This document shows positions 15,758-17,021 of a stretch of 17,021 bases of DNA, piece after piece. The position numbers and the translations under genes were made by a program. Below the pieces are notes generated by a model. That model saw nothing but the letters and a program-made list of their open reading frames with translations. It was not told the DNA's origin and ran no database searches. The stretch comes from Pseudomonadota bacterium (GTDB lineage: Bacteria > Pseudomonadota > Alphaproteobacteria > JAAXGF01): positions 1-17,021 of the forward strand of contig JADFMW010000029.1 of NCBI GenBank assembly GCA_022563655.1, written 5' to 3'. Numbering within the stretch: the stretch's first letter is position 1; every line of letters begins with the position of its first letter.

Positions 15758-15774
15758 GAGTGGGCGTTCACTCA
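15757..15774. promoter_or_regulatory. TetR-type operator O1 (upstream palindrome)
   Basis: The site reads TGAGTGGGCGTTCACTCA: perfect 6-base arms TGAGTG and CACTCA around GGCGTT. It starts on the last base of the -10 box and ends on the first base of the candidate ATG at 15774, the usual position for TetR autorepression. A near-identical copy in reverse orientation lies just after the gene (16384-16401). TetR-family binding sites of this general TGAGTG...CACTCA form are common. Confidence 0.72.
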
Positions 15775-16364
15775 TGTATATGCGAGTTGGGATGATGCCC
15801 GACGGTACCGCCACCAAGGAGTTGATCGGACGCACCGCTCTGCGCCTGTTCATCGAGAAGGGGATCACCGAGACGACGATCAGGGACATCACGTCGTCCG
15901 CTGGTATCGCGGTAGGGACGTTGTACCGACACTATGGGAGCAAGGACGAATTGGCCTGGGAATTGTTCGCCGAGAGCTACATGACCATCGGCCGCGAGCT
16001 CCACGGCATTCGGATCAAGGAGGCGACGGCAAGGTCCAAGCTCGAAGCGATGATCCGACACTTCTGCAACATTTTCGACAAGGACACCGCCATGTTCACC
16101 TATCTCTTTCTTTCCCGGCATCGGCATCTGCAAAAACTCACTCCGCGGATGCCAAACCCCTATATCGAGATTCGCTCGGTGATCAACGAGGGTATCAGAC
16201 GCGGCGAAATCCCGCGGCAGGATCCCGATGTCTCGGCCTCGATGGTGATGGGGCTCATCATGCAGATGATCGACTCGCGGCTTCTCGGCCAGCGCATCAA
16301 GCAGAGCATCGCCAGCCTCGCGGACACCACCGTGGCGGCGAGCCTGCGGGTCGTCGAGGCCTAG
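15774..16364 (+). CDS. TetR/AcrR family transcriptional regulator
   Basis: This is a cytoplasmic DNA-binding repressor of about 196 residues. The N-terminal helix-turn-helix domain is typical: ELIGRTALRLFIEKGITETTIRDITSSAGIAVGTLYRHYGSKDELAWELF, with the recognition helix around VGTLYRHYGSKD. The C-terminal two-thirds is a helical ligand and dimer domain of the TetR_C type (FLSRHRHLQKLTP, IEIRSVINEGIRRGEIP, DPDVSASMVMGLIMQM). The start is uncertain. In-frame ATGs occur at 15774, 15780, 15792 and 15795, and a GTG at 15756. The family normally begins shortly before KELIGRTAL, which fits 15792 or 15795 best, while 15774 is the first ATG after the predicted transcription start. None has a strong ribosome binding site. 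Palindromes at both ends suggest autoregulation and control of the next gene. The ligand is unknown. Confidence 0.9.
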   Translation: MYMRVGMMPDGTATKELIGRTALRLFIEKGITETTIRDITSSAGIAVGTLYRHYGSKDELAWELFAESYMTIGRELHGIRIKEATARSKLEAMIRHFCNIFDKDTAMFTYLFLSRHRHLQKLTPRMPNPYIEIRSVINEGIRRGEIPRQDPDVSASMVMGLIMQMIDSRLLGQRIKQSIASLADTTVAASLRVVEA

Positions 16365-16383
16365 CATTTTTTTCGCTTAGTAA

Positions 16384-16401
16384 TGAGTGAACGCACACTC
16401 A
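16384..16401. promoter_or_regulatory. TetR-type operator O2 (downstream palindrome)
   Basis: The site reads TGAGTGAACGCACACTCA. It is identical in 17 of 18 positions to the reverse complement of the palindrome before tetR, arms included. It lies 19 bases after the tetR stop and 52 bases before the next ATG. Weak promoter-like hexamers bracket it (TTAGTA 16377-16382, CATAAA 16400-16405, spacing 17), so it would sit in the promoter spacer of the downstream gene. The promoter hexamers are uncertain, but the palindrome itself is clear. Confidence 0.7.
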
Positions 16402-16408
16402 TAAACGG

Positions 16409-16427
16409 CATGACCGATCCGGTCATG
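16409..16427. repeat. Inverted repeat CATGACC-N5-GGTCATG in the leader of the last gene
   Basis: Perfect 7-base arms CATGACC (16409-16415) and GGTCATG (16421-16427) surround GATCC. The repeat lies between the TetR-type operator and the ribosome binding site of the next gene. In RNA it would form a short hairpin in the 5' leader. In DNA it could be another dimeric binding site. No T-run follows, so it is not a terminator. Confidence 0.45.
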
Positions 16428-16453
16428 ACCTGGGGGAGAGGAGGGGCCTGAAA

Positions 16454-16900
16454 ATGTGCGTCGAGATCGAGAGGCTGAGGCAGGTAAGTGGGCGGCTGCT
16501 GGCCGGCGAGGAGTTGGATCGAGACCTCGCGGACTGGCTGGGGACTGCGCTGTAGGGCTTCCTGAACCGCCGGCACCGCACCGTCGAGCAGGCGCTGGGC
16601 CTGAGATTCGCCCAGGGCGGCGTGCCGTGGTGGCGCGAGGAGGCGATGCGCAAACGCGACGCGGCGATAAGGGAGCTGGGCGAGCGTTTTTTCGCCGCCC
16701 TCTCGCCGTGCGCGCAAGCCGAGCGGATCTGGACCCTCGCCACGCGCTACGCGGCGTCGGCCTGGCGGCTCGACCGCGACGGCGACGAGCTGCCCCGCCG
16801 CTACCTGGGAACGGAGAAGGAATGCCTGTGGCGGGCGTTCGCCTCGGGCGCCGCCATGCCGCTCGGCGAGCGCCAGCTGCGCAACATCCTCGCCCACTAG
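16454..16900 (+). pseudogene. Small uncharacterised gene with an in-frame amber codon
   Basis: From ATG 16454, preceded seven bases upstream by GAGGGG (16441-16446), the frame runs 33 codons to a TAG at 16553-16555. It then stays open in the same frame for 114 more codons to TAG 16898-16900. Both parts have coding-like composition: the first ends DLADWLGTAL, and the second continues GFLNRRHRTVEQALGLRFAQ, then PWWREEAMRKRDAAIRELGERFF and a C-terminal GERQLRNILAH. The stop therefore looks like a single interruption of one 148-codon gene, by nonsense mutation, sequencing error or, less likely, readthrough. A restart at GTG 16622 is possible but lacks a clear ribosome binding site. There are no membrane segments. 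I do not recognise a function. The position behind a TetR-type operator suggests it is a target of the neighbouring repressor. Confidence 0.6.
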
Positions 16901-17021
16901 CCCGCATTTCTCACCAGGATGCGGCCGTCATCGCGCCGGGCGGGATCGATCCGCCAGGAGAGAGCCGAAAAGCGTAGCCGCCGCGACGGTTGAGGCTTTC
17001 GACGCCGCGGGCGGCCCGCCC

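Noticed and set aside
15590..15892. Minus-strand frame of about 100 codons across the tetR promoter
   Set aside because: It overlaps a good promoter, the operator and the TetR start, and has no ribosome binding site or recognisable motif.
16362..16380. Run of seven T (16367-16373) just after the tetR stop as a rho-independent terminator
   Set aside because: The preceding sequence offers only a 4-base GCCT/AGGC stem with a long loop, too weak to call.
16901..17021. Right-end tail containing the near-palindrome GGCGGGATCGATCCGCC
   Set aside because: The imperfect repeat has no context (no gene or promoter in view) and the stretch is too short to interpret. No gene was seen here.

Overview
The window is about 17 kb of high-GC DNA. 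It most likely comes from an alphaproteobacterium, perhaps Rhodospirillales-like. The support is the canonical order nuoG-H-I-J-K-L-M-N followed directly by birA, coaX, an RNase J gene, a methylmalonyl-CoA epimerase gene and a DUF1467 membrane protein, a neighbourhood I know from alphaproteobacteria. The genus assignment is inference only.

Layout. (1) 1-550 has visibly lower GC (about half) and carries the 3' end of an unrecognised gene on the minus strand. It ends abruptly against a 5'-truncated nuoG. The junction lies at about 545-551, so the left end is either a real rearrangement or an assembly chimera. (2) 551-9867 is the distal half of the complex I operon, all on the plus strand: nuoG (truncated), nuoH, nuoI, nuoJ, nuoK, nuoL (TTG start), nuoM and nuoN. 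(3) 9864-13101 holds three housekeeping genes chained to nuoN by 4-base stop/start overlaps: birA without its DNA-binding domain, coaX and RNase J. (4) 13118-13830 has a candidate 21-codon leader ORF, the epimerase gene and a DUF1467 gene. (5) 13833-15446 has a divergent 3-methyladenine DNA glycosylase I and a protein with an HtrA-like fold plus PDZ domain in which all three catalytic-triad positions appear lost. (6) 15447-16900 is a small regulatory module. A TetR-family gene has a good sigma70-type promoter, and near-identical 18-bp palindromes lie at both ends of the gene. The second palindrome sits in front of a small unrecognised gene that has a strong ribosome binding site but an in-frame amber codon at position 34.

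Function. The Nuo genes build the peripheral-arm subunits G and I and the proton-pumping membrane arm (H, J-N) of NADH:quinone oxidoreductase. BirA biotinylates the carboxylases that feed CoA metabolism, CoaX makes phosphopantothenate for CoA, and the epimerase acts in propionyl/methylmalonyl-CoA turnover, so the block after nuoN leans towards CoA and acyl-CoA metabolism. The TetR module looks self-contained and self-regulated.

No CRISPR array, tRNA, rRNA or intact mobile element was seen. The items most worth a second look are the nuoG junction, the triad-less HtrA-like protein, and the paired TetR operators flanking a gene with an amber stop.
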